Source: Pocillopora verrucosa
Lineage: Eukaryota; Cnidaria; Anthozoa; Scleractinia; Pocilloporidae
Assembly: GCF_036669915.1 (NCBI RefSeq)
Contig: NC_089321.1
Location: 1,209,501-1,273,500, forward strand
Direction: 5' to 3'
DNA: 64,000 nucleotides
The notes below the pieces were generated by a model. The model saw only the letters and a list, made by a program, of their open reading frames with translations. It was not told the DNA's origin and did no database searches. The position numbers and the translations under genes are program-made. Shown here piece by piece: positions 34,723 through 45,100 of the stretch (position 1 is its first letter; the number at the start of each line of letters is the position of its first letter).

Positions 34723-36143
34723 CTGATTTGACAATTCGCAGAATCTCGTCCAGAGCAACGGGTTTCACATGACCGACAGTAAGTGTACCAACACAGATTA
34801 GTGCATCGTATTGGTTCGTTGCTATTTCCGCTATTGGTTCGGCGCTCAGTGGAGCACAGATGAACTCTTTATAGATGTTCAACTTCTTTGCTTCGTCCAG
34901 CATCTTCTGCGAGATGTCCAAGGCGTCGATATTCGTGTATCCCAGACTCTGAAGGACCTTACCCACAATCCCAGTGCCAGCACCAGCATCGAGAATTCGA
35001 AGCTTTGATGGGTCGTTGCAAAGGTTTTCACGCACGAATTGGTCAAAGATAGGGGGGCAAGTCTTGTAGGCTATATATCCTGCTTCTCCTGTGACCTGAA
35101 CACAATAGAATTTATAAATAGACTGCAATCAACACGAAGACGAGATGCGACCGTTTTAACTTGAGCCAGCAGGTCTGTAAGTTCTAAGTGCGACATTCTT
35201 TCATGTTGGATTTTTCCCGTGTTCATAGTTAATTATTTAATTCTTTTCAACCGGTAACTAGCCAACGTTGCTACTTATTGCCACCACCTCGTATAATTTA
35301 TCAATATATACATAACAGCAATATTGCTCTCTTCTGTGGCCGTAACAATTTAGGTGTCTTATAGTCCTCCATCCGTCGTGTTGTTTGTTATTTTTTAAAA
35401 TCATGTATTGTATAACTTTTGCAATTGTTTGTTGTTTTAGTTTCAACCTACGCCACTTCACCGTTGAGGAGTTAAAGTCAATTGTTTTGTTTCTACACGA
35501 CGTGGAGTTGTTCATTCCGTGGCCACAAATTTCATTTTCGCATAGTACAGTTGCAGGGTCAAAGGCGCGAATTATACGGAGTTGCACAAACACAGCGTTC
35601 AAACGTCGGTCATTCGCAAAGGGGGTCAATTCTGGCCGGCCGCGCACCAATTTCCAGCGCAAAATTTCAAAGGAAAACATAATGAACATCCGCTGTCTCG
35701 CAAAATAAGCGAAAGAAAATTGACTCGTTCATTTAAATCTGTAAAAGGAAACATGAGGAGGGAAAAGGAAAACTGAAGACTCTTCGAACACAAAGCTTAT
35801 CCAAGAATGGGTCAGTCCTGTTGATTTACAATTCTGTTTTGAGCATTACACGAGGTTATACGCTTTAAAAAACCGTAACTTTCAAGCTTGCGTAGTTGTT
35901 TGTAACTCGTGTAAGGCTACTTGATTCTTACAGCCTGGGAGCACGCTACCTGCTCATTACAACAATTGCGCAGGCGCACACGTTTGACCGCTGTGTTGGT
36001 AACAAATCGTGAAAGCGACACAGTACCTTGTCATAAGTCTCTGCCCAATCATCATAAATGGTTTTGACATACTCATCAGTAGATCTGGGATTCAAAGTAA
36101 GAAGTCTTTCTGAGTAGAAATGATTTTCTTCTGCCTTGGCCAT
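34723..36143 (-). CDS. METTL27: METTL27/WBSCR27-like SAM-dependent methyltransferase, 3'-incomplete
   Basis: Two exons are seen: 36143-36027 (39 codons, ending DDWAETYDK) and 35095-34723 (124 codons plus one base). The junctions are ACAAG|GTACT and TTCAG|GTCAC, phase 0. The protein has VTGEAGYIAYK, then the class I methyltransferase motif I ILDAGAGTGIVGKVL (residues 73-87), motif II acidic residue in NIDALDIS (D99), and YDALICVGTLTVGHV. The order matches the METTL27 (WBSCR27) family, which binds S-adenosylmethionine; its substrate is not established. The frame reaches a donor CAG|GTGATGG at 34722 after EILRIVKS. Family members continue about 60-70 residues with a GG-F-FTxR strand and a C-terminal lobe. 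I could not find that exon. Reading through the donor would stop after three codons. Either the last exon is divergent, or the gene is truncated. Confidence 0.7.
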
Positions 36144-36278
36144 GATTGAACACTGTTACAGAAAAATCGGGAGAAAAATCGTTAGGAACGAGTACTTTCT
36201 TCCATTTTGAAATATTTATCAGGCTATATGAGCTTATCGATTGTGTTTCGTAAGAGCGAAACCAAAACAATCGCAACA

Positions 36279-36410
36279 GCCAATCAGAACAAGGGGAAAT
36301 ATTACGGATAGCCATTGAGATCTCAAAGCTAAAACAAGCACAACTCCCTGAAGCGCGGGAAAGTGCAAGCAACCAAGTCACGAACGGTTTTAATTTTGAA
36401 TCTGATTGGT
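36279..36410 (-). promoter_or_regulatory. Possible CCAAT boxes upstream of the methyltransferase gene
   Basis: AGCCAATCAG (about 36278) and TGATTGGTC (about 36402, an inverted CCAAT) lie 135-265 bp upstream of the METTL27-like start codon. The spacing is plausible for NF-Y sites, but such motifs are common by chance and in repeats. Confidence 0.25.
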
Positions 36411-37379
36411 CGAGAAAGTGGCGCTAGTGTTATCGACACTCATTTGGAAATTGTTCTTTATCGATCAAATTGTTTTCCAGCATCGCCCTTCAGGTAGCTT
36501 TGAACAATAAATAGTGACAAATGAAATTCAGTCCTTTTCTCAAAATAAAGACCATGGGATCTTGAACTAAGCGCGGAGCCATTTAGCGATTGCAGGCGTT
36601 CTTTTCTAAAAAGATCCGCCCCCAGTTACCACACACATTATGTCTCCACAGTCATGAGAGCACTCAGAGGGAAGAAGGAAGTGGTACCTAACAAAGAGCA
36701 CCCTTTTGAAGAAACAAAAGAATAAACAGTGAAGATTGTCCATGCCGATAGAACTGAACTGAAGCACAATACTAAGTTAAGGCTATGACAAGCCCCTCCT
36801 TCATGGTGAACTCCATATTGGCGCACCGCGTGGCACTCTCATAACTCTGCGCCGCGCACTCACATCAACTTTTTTTTCTGATTTTATTTTCAATTGCGCC
36901 GAAAAATAGGGACCGTTTGTGGTCTTTAGTGAGTTAGAGAAAAAGAAGTCAAGGAACTACAAAAAAAATGGGTAACAACGCTGAACAAAGTTAAAGAAGA
37001 AATTAGACTTTCTCACGTTTGGGGTAAATTATGAAAACTGATTGGCTGAGAAACCTGGCGTTGTTTCAGATACACTTTTGGTCATCCAGAGGGTGTAATT
37101 AATTGAGGGGATGAGATATTTTACCATGAACTATATAGCAAAATAAACTTTGCCCTACATATGTGTACACGAACTACTCCATAAGATGTAAACAATCTGT
37201 TCCACATGAAATGGGTGAGGGCCTGTGGAAACCGCTTAAAAAAAGAGCTCTGTATCACTTAGGTTTTTTTGTAACAACAATTAATACCACAAAACAAAAA
37301 CAAAATTGGGACAAAAGATAAATAAAGAAAAACATGGATTACTAGGATAATTTGTGAGTTAAAATGGAAACAAAGATGC
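36411..37379. other. Intergenic stretch, nothing recognised
   Basis: There is no open frame with domain similarity, no RNA gene and no clear repeat beyond A/T-rich runs. Confidence 0.4.
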
Positions 37380-37577
37380 TTATTATCATTACTCCCAGAT
37401 CCCATTAGTAATTCTCCCAACCGTCTGTTATACCATGCTTATGATGTTAGCTCTGAGAATTAGTATTAGATCAACGAATAATAACCTCATTGACATTTTT
37501 CTTTATTCTCAACACTTGTCTGCTTGAGACTGTACAATAATTTATTTTCTGGTCACTCACAGGAGTTACAGGGTTAA
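37380..37577. mobile_element. TTAA-family MITE, subfamily I, left of a shared TTAA
   Basis: It begins with ACTCCCAGATC and TAGTAATTCTCCCAACC and ends CAGGAGTTACAGGGTTAA. Its left end has lost the TTAACCC start. The right-hand TTAA (37574-37577) is also the left TTAA of the next element. Confidence 0.6.
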
Positions 37578-37783
37578 CCTTTCACTCCCATGAGTGACCG
37601 AGATATAATTTCTCCTCACAATATCAATACAATATCAACCAGATAAGCGATGAGAATAAAGAAAAATATCAATTTGGGGATAATCACTTGATCCAATACT
37701 TAATTCTCTTAACTAGTATTATAAGAATTGTATGGTTGACAGTAAGGAGAATGAAACATTTGACCTGGGAGTTAAAGGGTTAA
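37574..37783. mobile_element. TTAA-family MITE, subfamily I
   Basis: It starts TTAACCTTTCACTCCCATGA and ends TGGGAGTTAAAGGGTTAA. Terminal inverted repeats of about 14 bp lie just inside TTAA on both sides, the pattern of piggyBac-type non-autonomous elements. Confidence 0.75.
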
Positions 37784-37914
37784 TTGAAAATCAGAAATAA
37801 AATAGGAGCCACATGAAAATTGACTTGAATGACGTTATAAGTGGAAATACCACCAGTAATCACATGAATTTAAAGGAAAAAAATCCACCTGATTTAAGAA
37901 CAGAATTTGATAAG

Positions 37915-38972
37915 TACCGTAATTTCCAGCCGATTACCCACGGGTAATCTGTTAATTTTTCCACAAACAGTTGTTAGTGCGGGTTATAGGAAGGTGCGGG
38001 TAATACGATCATTTTTAAAGCTTCCGTATAGTTTTAAAACTATTAGCAGGAAAAAACCAGAGATGATAAGATCCACTACAGATACTATTTAAAAAAACTC
38101 TGTAATAACTCATTTATTTCGCGGAGATTGCTCGTTACAATAAGAGACTTAAATGCTCTCGATGAAAGCCGATGCAAATCGAAAACATGGAAAACTCGAT
38201 AACAAAACTTTTATCTTGTTTGTACTCTTACTTTCGTGCCTTGTCAATTTCACAGCTTGTTTCTTTTTAATTTCAAAAAACAATTTTCACTTACACGGGA
38301 AGTGAACTTGAAAATAAAAGAATTTAATTGTGAAAAAGCTGGCTTCAGAGCAATTCACACGGAAAATGTGCTGACATGTTCATTTCGTGGCGCCGCATAA
38401 TTAATGACGCCACAGAATTTTCGACGCATTAGTGAAATTTCTTAGCTGGCATTGCCTCGAGTTAAAGAGTAATTTCCCGTTTCAAGAGATTTCTTCGACT
38501 AATAGATCTCGAGATATCACAGGCAGCCCAAGCTCCAGCTGTGAGATGATCATCTTGCGCAATAACAGTCAGGGCGGAATTATAAGAGTTTGTATGGGCA
38601 TATTTACGACCGCTCTAAGGAATAAAAAAATACGTCAAATTCTAAAAAAAATACCTCACCTTACTTCCACAGTGTATCGCTTGTTATCTGACCGCTTACT
38701 TTGATGAAAAGAGCCCATTTTAGCGAGTTGCTCATTTCGAGGTTTTCAACGTACATAAGAAAAGCCCTTTCCTTGTGTTTAATTGTATGCTAAAGGATAC
38801 CATGTCAACAAAAACAATGAAGGAACTTTGTGCGAGTCGACGATTTTCTTTTGTTTTTGGGTGCGGGTTATCTGCCAGTGCAGGTAATCTGTTGAAATTT
38901 TTTTCTCTTTATTGCTAAAATTGACCAATGCAGGTAATCTGCCGTGTGGGTAAATGGACGGAAATTACGGTA
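37915..38972. mobile_element. Tc1/mariner-like non-autonomous element with TA target
   Basis: The element 37917-38970 (1054 bp) has inverted ends CCGTAATTTCCAGCCGATTA and its counterpart GACGGAAATTACGG, and is flanked by TA on both sides. Within each end are repeated phrases of the type GTGCGGGTTAT and CAGGTAATCTG. No transposase is recognised inside. Two open frames there have no similarity I know. Confidence 0.75.
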
Positions 38973-39392
38973 CTTTGTTCATGTTGAGCTAAATTTCTTT
39001 GAATCAATTAATGTAAAAATCTTGCATAAAAATATCTCATAGCTCCTTCTGTCTCTTGTTTTATTATTTCTGGTTCCATTCAAAGGAACCGAAGTAAACA
39101 AAGATATTTTAAACAACATAAAGCAAATCAATCATTAATAAAAAACAATGAATAATCATACAAATTACTGAGATTAAAAAGCAGTGGACTCTCATAAAGC
39201 GGCTCTTCTTGTTCACAACTTGAAGGTTGAAACGAAATTTGGAGAGTTGTTTGTCTATGAGGGAGGATACCCAAAAATACAAGAAATTCAAAGACCCTCA
39301 CAAGAACTCAGCAGACGGAATGTAACATGCATTACAAGATTGAAAGCTGGAGACTCTCACCACTGCACAATCATAATTCCCCTATTAAACTT

Positions 39393-39597
39393 TTAACCCC
39401 TCAGAATAACCGACATCTACTTTCTCCTTAAAACATCATTCCTGGATCAAACACTTAAGTCACAAGCATAAAGGGAACTGATCACCTACTAAAGACACTC
39501 TTGATGGTCAAACGAATTCTCCTTGATAGCATCTCAGGAGATGTACAAAAAACAGTATGGAGAATCTGCATACAGATGTAAGGGTGTAAAGGGTTAA
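39393..39597. mobile_element. TTAA-family MITE, subfamily II
   Basis: It starts TTAACCCCTCAGAATAACCG and ends AGGGTGTAAAGGGTTAA. The internal order (TAGTCTCACAC-like block, TTGATGGTCAAACGAATTCT, GGAGAATCTGCATAC) matches 44934 and 53691. Confidence 0.7.
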
Positions 39598-40790
39598 AGG
39601 GAATTGCAAAGTATGACATTATGATTTTATCATTGAGCTAAAGCATAAATCTTTAACATAGAATTAAATTAGCACTTGTTCCTGCATTGTTTTAAGGTGG
39701 CACTTAAAACTCATTGACCAATCTGACAGCATTAAAATGCATTTCAACAATTTTTTAGAAGTTTAAACAGGTTTTGCAATTAAGTTGACTGTATCATATT
39801 TTTAATGCATCATTAAGTGTTGGGCAACAAGATAATGTTGCAACACAAAACAACATGACAGTTGCAATGGTCTCCATGCTGATGTCAATCTCCTGTACAC
39901 CAATTGATGATGGGAAATTTTGCTTTTAAAACAGGTGCAAATTCACATGTATTACTGACAGTGGTCAAAGATTTGCAACAATTTTTTTAAAGTGATTCAT
40001 AAAACCAGATTACTACTGCTGTGAAAAAATAAATAATTGCTTCCTAACAACTTTGAGAGGCAATGAAGTTGTTTCATGTCAGTTACATAATCAACATCTT
40101 GTTTCTTATCTCACTTCTTATCTAATTTCACTGAAGTAGAAAAGCCTATTAACTTGAATCAGAGGCAAATAAACTCACAATGTTTCATATAACAATCACT
40201 AAAGAAAAATTTTGATTTCTGCTTATTCTGGGTATTATTAGTCAACTTAACTATTGCAAAGTTCCCTAAAACTGCCCCAGGTAGATGCCCAGAATCTCAC
40301 CATTCTGCAACTTTATAATTCCATCGAAAGGTAACTAAATTAATAGATGACTGCTGTACTCTGTACAGTAGTAGCTACATTTTTATGTACATAATTTACA
40401 GGCAGCTTCTGATTTCTCTTGTGGTGCATTGCGTTACGTATGCGTTACATATTCCTTCTGTAATGCTATCTACTACTGCAAAACTTGCAAATGAATTGTA
40501 AAAAAAAGTTTATTTACTCTGTAGAAGGAAAATAAAATTAATGATTTCTGGCACTTTATTGGCCAAAATCTCTGTATGCATATCTGAGTATTTTTACTTG
40601 AGCACATCCTGCAAGCTTGTTAAAATTTTATAAAATAATTTTATGTGCCACAGCTCGTAAAAATACACATCAATACTACACACCACAACGTTTAATAAAA
40701 TACATGTATTGTGGATTTTTACTGTGTTTATTATCAGATAAAGTCAACTAACAAAAGCCAAAGAAATATACATGAACTTTCTCCCTGCGA

Positions 40791-40897
40791 CCTTATAGAA
40801 CTAAAAGACCTGAAATGATCCTTAGATTTCTTAATTTTCATCGCCACCTTATAGAACTAAAAGACCTGAAATGATCTTTAGATTTCTTAATTTTCAT
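40791..40897. repeat. 56-bp direct tandem duplication
   Basis: Two copies begin CCTTATAGAACTAAAAGACC at 40791 and 40847. They differ by about one base over 51 bp, so the event is recent. Confidence 0.9.
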
Positions 40898-41002
40898 GTC
40901 ATAATTACTGATATATAGTTTGTGTTAACAACACAGGCTCATAATATGTATAAATATATTTTTTTAATTTTTTTATTTATTTATTTTTTTGAAGACACCA
41001 AG

Positions 41003-41139
41003 GGTAAAATTTCCACACAGCACCATACTATTGCAAAACAAATCTGTTTTCCCAATGGCAATGTATTGTTTTTGTCATTGTTTTCTCTATCCAAGAGCTG
41101 AATGCACAATGTAGTATGGGGCTGTTCGGAAATTTTACC
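41003..41139. mobile_element. Short palindromic MITE with ~27-bp inverted ends
   Basis: The left end GGTAAAATTTCCACACAGC with CACCATACT pairs with the right end AGTATGGGGCTGTTCGGAAA with TTTTACC. A partial relative (TTGTCATTGTTTTCTCTATC, then ACACAATG, then TACGGAAAT) lies at 42610-42690 in the first sorcin intron. No target duplication was resolved. Confidence 0.65.
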
Positions 41140-41185
41140 GACCCTCGAGTGAAAGATTGTGCAATCTTTGTGAAACCGTTATAAG

Positions 41186-41345
41186 CATACGACATGAATA
41201 TGAAAGCGATCTTCTTTTCACTGCAAAATAAGGACTGAAAAAAATTCAGTTCTATCCTGTACGGGATTAGAACATAAGACCTCTACGATACCGATGCTGT
41301 GCTCTACCAACTGAGCTAAAAATCCAACTAGGAGCTGGTCACAAT
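41186..41345 (-). mobile_element. tRNA-derived SINE with A and B boxes
   Basis: On the minus strand, TAGCTCAGTTGGTAGAGC is a perfect tRNA A-box region. It is followed by GGTCTTATGTTCTAATCCC as the B-box region and the same body as the SINEs at 6330 and 15650. The anticodon stem does not pair, so it is not a tRNA gene. A second partial copy of the body follows at about 41440-41515. Confidence 0.8.
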
Positions 41346-41756
41346 TTTGGTTCCAAGTAAACCCGTGAAGTGATGAATAAATGAAAATGACTGTGAATAT
41401 ATGAAAATCAGTAAATGTGAACAGTATTACTTGCGGTAATGAACACTAAATGAGCAGTGGTGAAAACGTGGCCTGAAATATTTTTTTTCCTGCAAAAATT
41501 GCTTTCATATTCATGTCTCTATCCGCAGTTCAAGCATAAATATGATTTCCATGTATTCACAGCCATTTAAGCATACGTCTGCTTTCTACGGTCATCTTAT
41601 GCATGTTTCGGTTTTTTAAAACCTGCAGGTAAGGAGATTATTATCAAAATTATGATCGGTCTAACCTGAAGTGTCTGGAGAAGATTCCACCTCTGGAGGA
41701 TACAGGCTCTGTTCTAAGAGCTGTTAGTTGTGCAAAAGCGATGAGGTTACGTGTAA

Positions 41757-41830
41757 CATATAGTCAGCAGGTTCATTTTACATAGTCAGCAGGTTCATTT
41801 TACATAGTCAGCGGGTTCATATGATCACGT
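41757..41830. repeat. 22-bp tandem repeat, three units
   Basis: TAGTCAGCAGGTTCATTTTA recurs at 41761, 41783 and 41805 with a 22-bp period. It lies about 330 bp upstream of the sorcin start codon. Confidence 0.9.
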
Positions 41831-42148
41831 TATCTGATCGACATCGTCATGGTAACATTCCTTGCGAAAACTATTTCGGGCTGATCTGCGACTGTTTTTC
41901 GATGGTTTTGTTTTAAATTTTTCCATTAGATTACTTAGGAGAAGAAAAAGAGGCTTAAAAATACTGGCTACTGTCACAAGCTTCTTTTCCGGTTGCTTTC
42001 CTAATTGTGCGTGACACGAGTAACGCAGCCCACACGGAAAATTGCCTTGTGGGATGGGCTCGAGAAGCCAGGTTGCTCAGCTGACGCTGTTTGCAGTGTT
42101 TGGATCGAAGATATCCCTCAGAGCACAAGAGATTCATTTAAACAAGGT

Positions 42149-45100
42149 ATGGCTTATCCAGGCTATGGTGCTCCACCACCAGGTGGATATGGCGGGGTAA
42201 GTGAGGAGGGAGTTGATTGTCCCTTTGGAATTCTGAAAAATTTTCAATGATGAGCGAACAGTGAGAAAAAGCCGTTTACAGACGCCATTGTCAATCATTC
42301 TGGAATCACACACAATTATTCGAACTGGGAATTAAGCTAATCGTTGGAGCATTTTTGGTGCTTGAAATCACCGTTCAAAAAAACCTTTATTTTATGACAT
42401 GTTTATGCAGAAGTTTTTTCACTAGTGACCTGTGGGTTCATTAGTATGAAGTTGTCGAAAACGTAAGCTTACCTACGGAGTAATTACGAGGAATCGAAAC
42501 TACAATTTAACTTTAATAGGAAAGTGCAGGTTTAAGTAAAGATCTTGGAGCGGTTTCTGTTGAACCCCATAACATTTTTAAACGAGGCCTCGGCCTCGAA
42601 GGTAATCCGTCGCTTTTGTCATTGTTTTCTCTATCAACGAACTATGTACACAATGAAGTTTGTGGCTATACGGAAATTGTGCCTCAAAAATTATGGCATA
42701 TCTTAAAATTATGTATTTGTGTTTTCAAATCATGACATTTTTAAACTATACCACAATTATCAAATGTAATTCGTTATTAAAACCCTTTTGCGAGCGATTA
42801 CAGGACAGTGCATGTATCATGCTTGTAATCAGATAATGTAACAATTAGACAGCTTTCACACCATACCCTTCTAATGAGAAAATACATGTCATTCCCACAA
42901 GCTTACATAAATTTTTTACATTCATACATATTAGACATGAAAAGGTAAGAAAGAAATGTTCAACTTTCATGACAGCATGGGTGCAAAGTTTAATTTTTTC
43001 CACAATGAGGGGTTCATCTTTTAACAGATGTCACAAAAATTTTAGTATAGGCCCAAGTGATATCTCAAGACAATGAGACTCAGCCAAAAATGCAAGAAAT
43101 TATTTAGAGAACTCTACATTTTGTAAGTGTCTTCCCCAAAAATATACACAGATAATTTTGAAAGGACCCAACGGCAGTCTAAAAGCCACTCTGACTGGCA
43201 GATAATACAAATATATACATACTTTATTCATTCCAAAAAGGTTTTTAGAATGAAGGTACATTTTTCAATTAGAATTTACATACATACAAATGAAATATAA
43301 AATTTAATGTCAAATAAGAAATTAAATGCTCTCTAAATAGGATGAAATCAATTGTTACTTTATGCAACATTGGAACTATTTCAAAGTGACTTGAGTGAAA
43401 GGTCTAAAGAATACCAGAGTTTGACAGCTCTAAAACAAAATGTTCTTTTTTCTGTGGGGGTTCTGTACAAGGAGATCTAAGCATCTAGGCATTCCTTATT
43501 TGTTTGATTGAGTGTCATCAGTTCCTTTGATGTATTTAGAGAACAAGGACTCTGGCATGCACCCAGTCATACATACACATTTAAAGGCCATTATAGCATG
43601 CCAATGGTACAATTAAGTGCTGTCTAAAAAAGATGAAATCGATTGGTTCTTTATGCAGGGTTTGAACTCTTTCAAAGTGGGTTTTGGCATGAATGGAAGG
43701 TCTAAAGAATACCAGAGTTTGACAGCTCTAAAATAAAATGTTCTTTTTCTGGTGGGGCTTCTGTGTAGGGAGATCTAAGGCATCTGGGCATTCCTTATTT
43801 GTTCAGGAAGTGTTGTCAGCTCTTTGGAGGTATTAATTTTAGAGAACAGGGACTCTGGCACATGCCCAGTGACACATGTACATGTACAGTTAAAGGCCAT
43901 TATAGCATGTGAGTGTTATAATCAAATCCTTTCTAAAAAGGATGAGATCAATTGGTTCTTTATGCAGCATTTGAACTCTTTCAAAGTGGGTTTTGACTTG
44001 AGTAAAAGGTCTGAAGAATTCCATAGTTAGACAGGTCTAATATTAAATGTTCCTCTTTCCTGTGGGGTTTCTCTACAGGGAGGTCCAAAGCATTTGGGCA
44101 TTCCTTATTTGTTCAATAACTGTCATTAGCTCTTTGGATGTGTTTAGAGAACAGGGACTTAGGGACATGCTCAGTCATACATGTACATGAAGGGTATTAT
44201 AGCATTTTAATGGTATAATTAAATGCTGTCTAAAAAGGATGAAATCAATTGTTTTTTTATGCAGCATTTGAAGTCTTTCAAAGAGGGTTTTGGTTTGAGT
44301 GGAAGGTCTAAAGAATACCAGAGTGTGACAGTTCTGAAATAAAATGTTCCTTTTTCCTGTGGGATTTCTGCACAGGGAGATCTAAAGCATCTGGACATTC
44401 CTCAGGGTGCGAGACCTGTCATCAGCTCTTTGGATGTATTTAGAGAACAAGGACTCTGGCACACATTCAGCCATACATATAAATTTAAAGGCTGTTATAG
44501 CATGTCAGTGGTATACATGTAATTGTTGCCCTGCTGGTTAGCGACCTTAGATCTTTAGAGATTGGGGAAACATGATTCTATTTTCTTATTTTATTAATTG
44601 TGAATAAAAGTAACAGAAGGTGATTATTGCTCAAAATCTTGAATTCTTCTCTTTCCTTTTTGCAGGGTTACCCAGGCTTTCCAGGAGGCTATCCAGGTGC
44701 AATGCAGCAGCAAGATCCTTTGTTTGGATATTTTTCAGCCGTCGCTGGGGCAGTAAGTACCCAAATGGACAAATTTAAAGTTAAAGGTTTGACTCTTGGA
44801 GCTCAATAACATGTAGCCTCTGCAATATCATTTCAATATCCAATAATGAAGGTGATATGAAAAGATAAACCTACTAGCATTACTCACTCGTGGCACCTGT
44901 GTTTGATAGAGCACGTCCCTCTTTTATACTCCTTTAACCCCTAAGATTGACCAGCATCTAATTTCTCCTTACAATATCACCCCTGAATCACACATTAAGG
45001 TCCTGAGAAGAAAGGAAATGATCACCAACTAAAAAAGTGCCTGATTGTTAAACAAATTCTCCTTGTCAGCATGTTAGGAAATTTATAGAGAATATTATGG

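Larger units (their letters stand above)
38973..41002. other. AT-rich intergenic stretch with scattered repeats
   Basis: Only a TTAA-family MITE (39393-39597) and a 56-bp direct duplication (40791-40897) stand out. No gene is supported. Confidence 0.45.

Noticed and set aside
35258..35776. Overlapping frames on both strands in the intron of the METTL27-like gene
   Set aside because: They lie between two in-phase exons of that gene and have no recognised motif. The two strands cannot both be coding, and neither has support.
41256..41336. tRNA gene on the minus strand
   Set aside because: The A and B boxes are good, but the anticodon stem does not pair and the flanks match SINE bodies at 6330 and 15650. 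It is a SINE head, not a tRNA gene.
42005..42148. N-terminal extension of sorcin from the upstream in-frame ATG
   Set aside because: Sorcin-family proteins begin at the MAYPG-type start, which is at 42149. The upstream 48 codons show no similarity to the family and are best read as 5' UTR.
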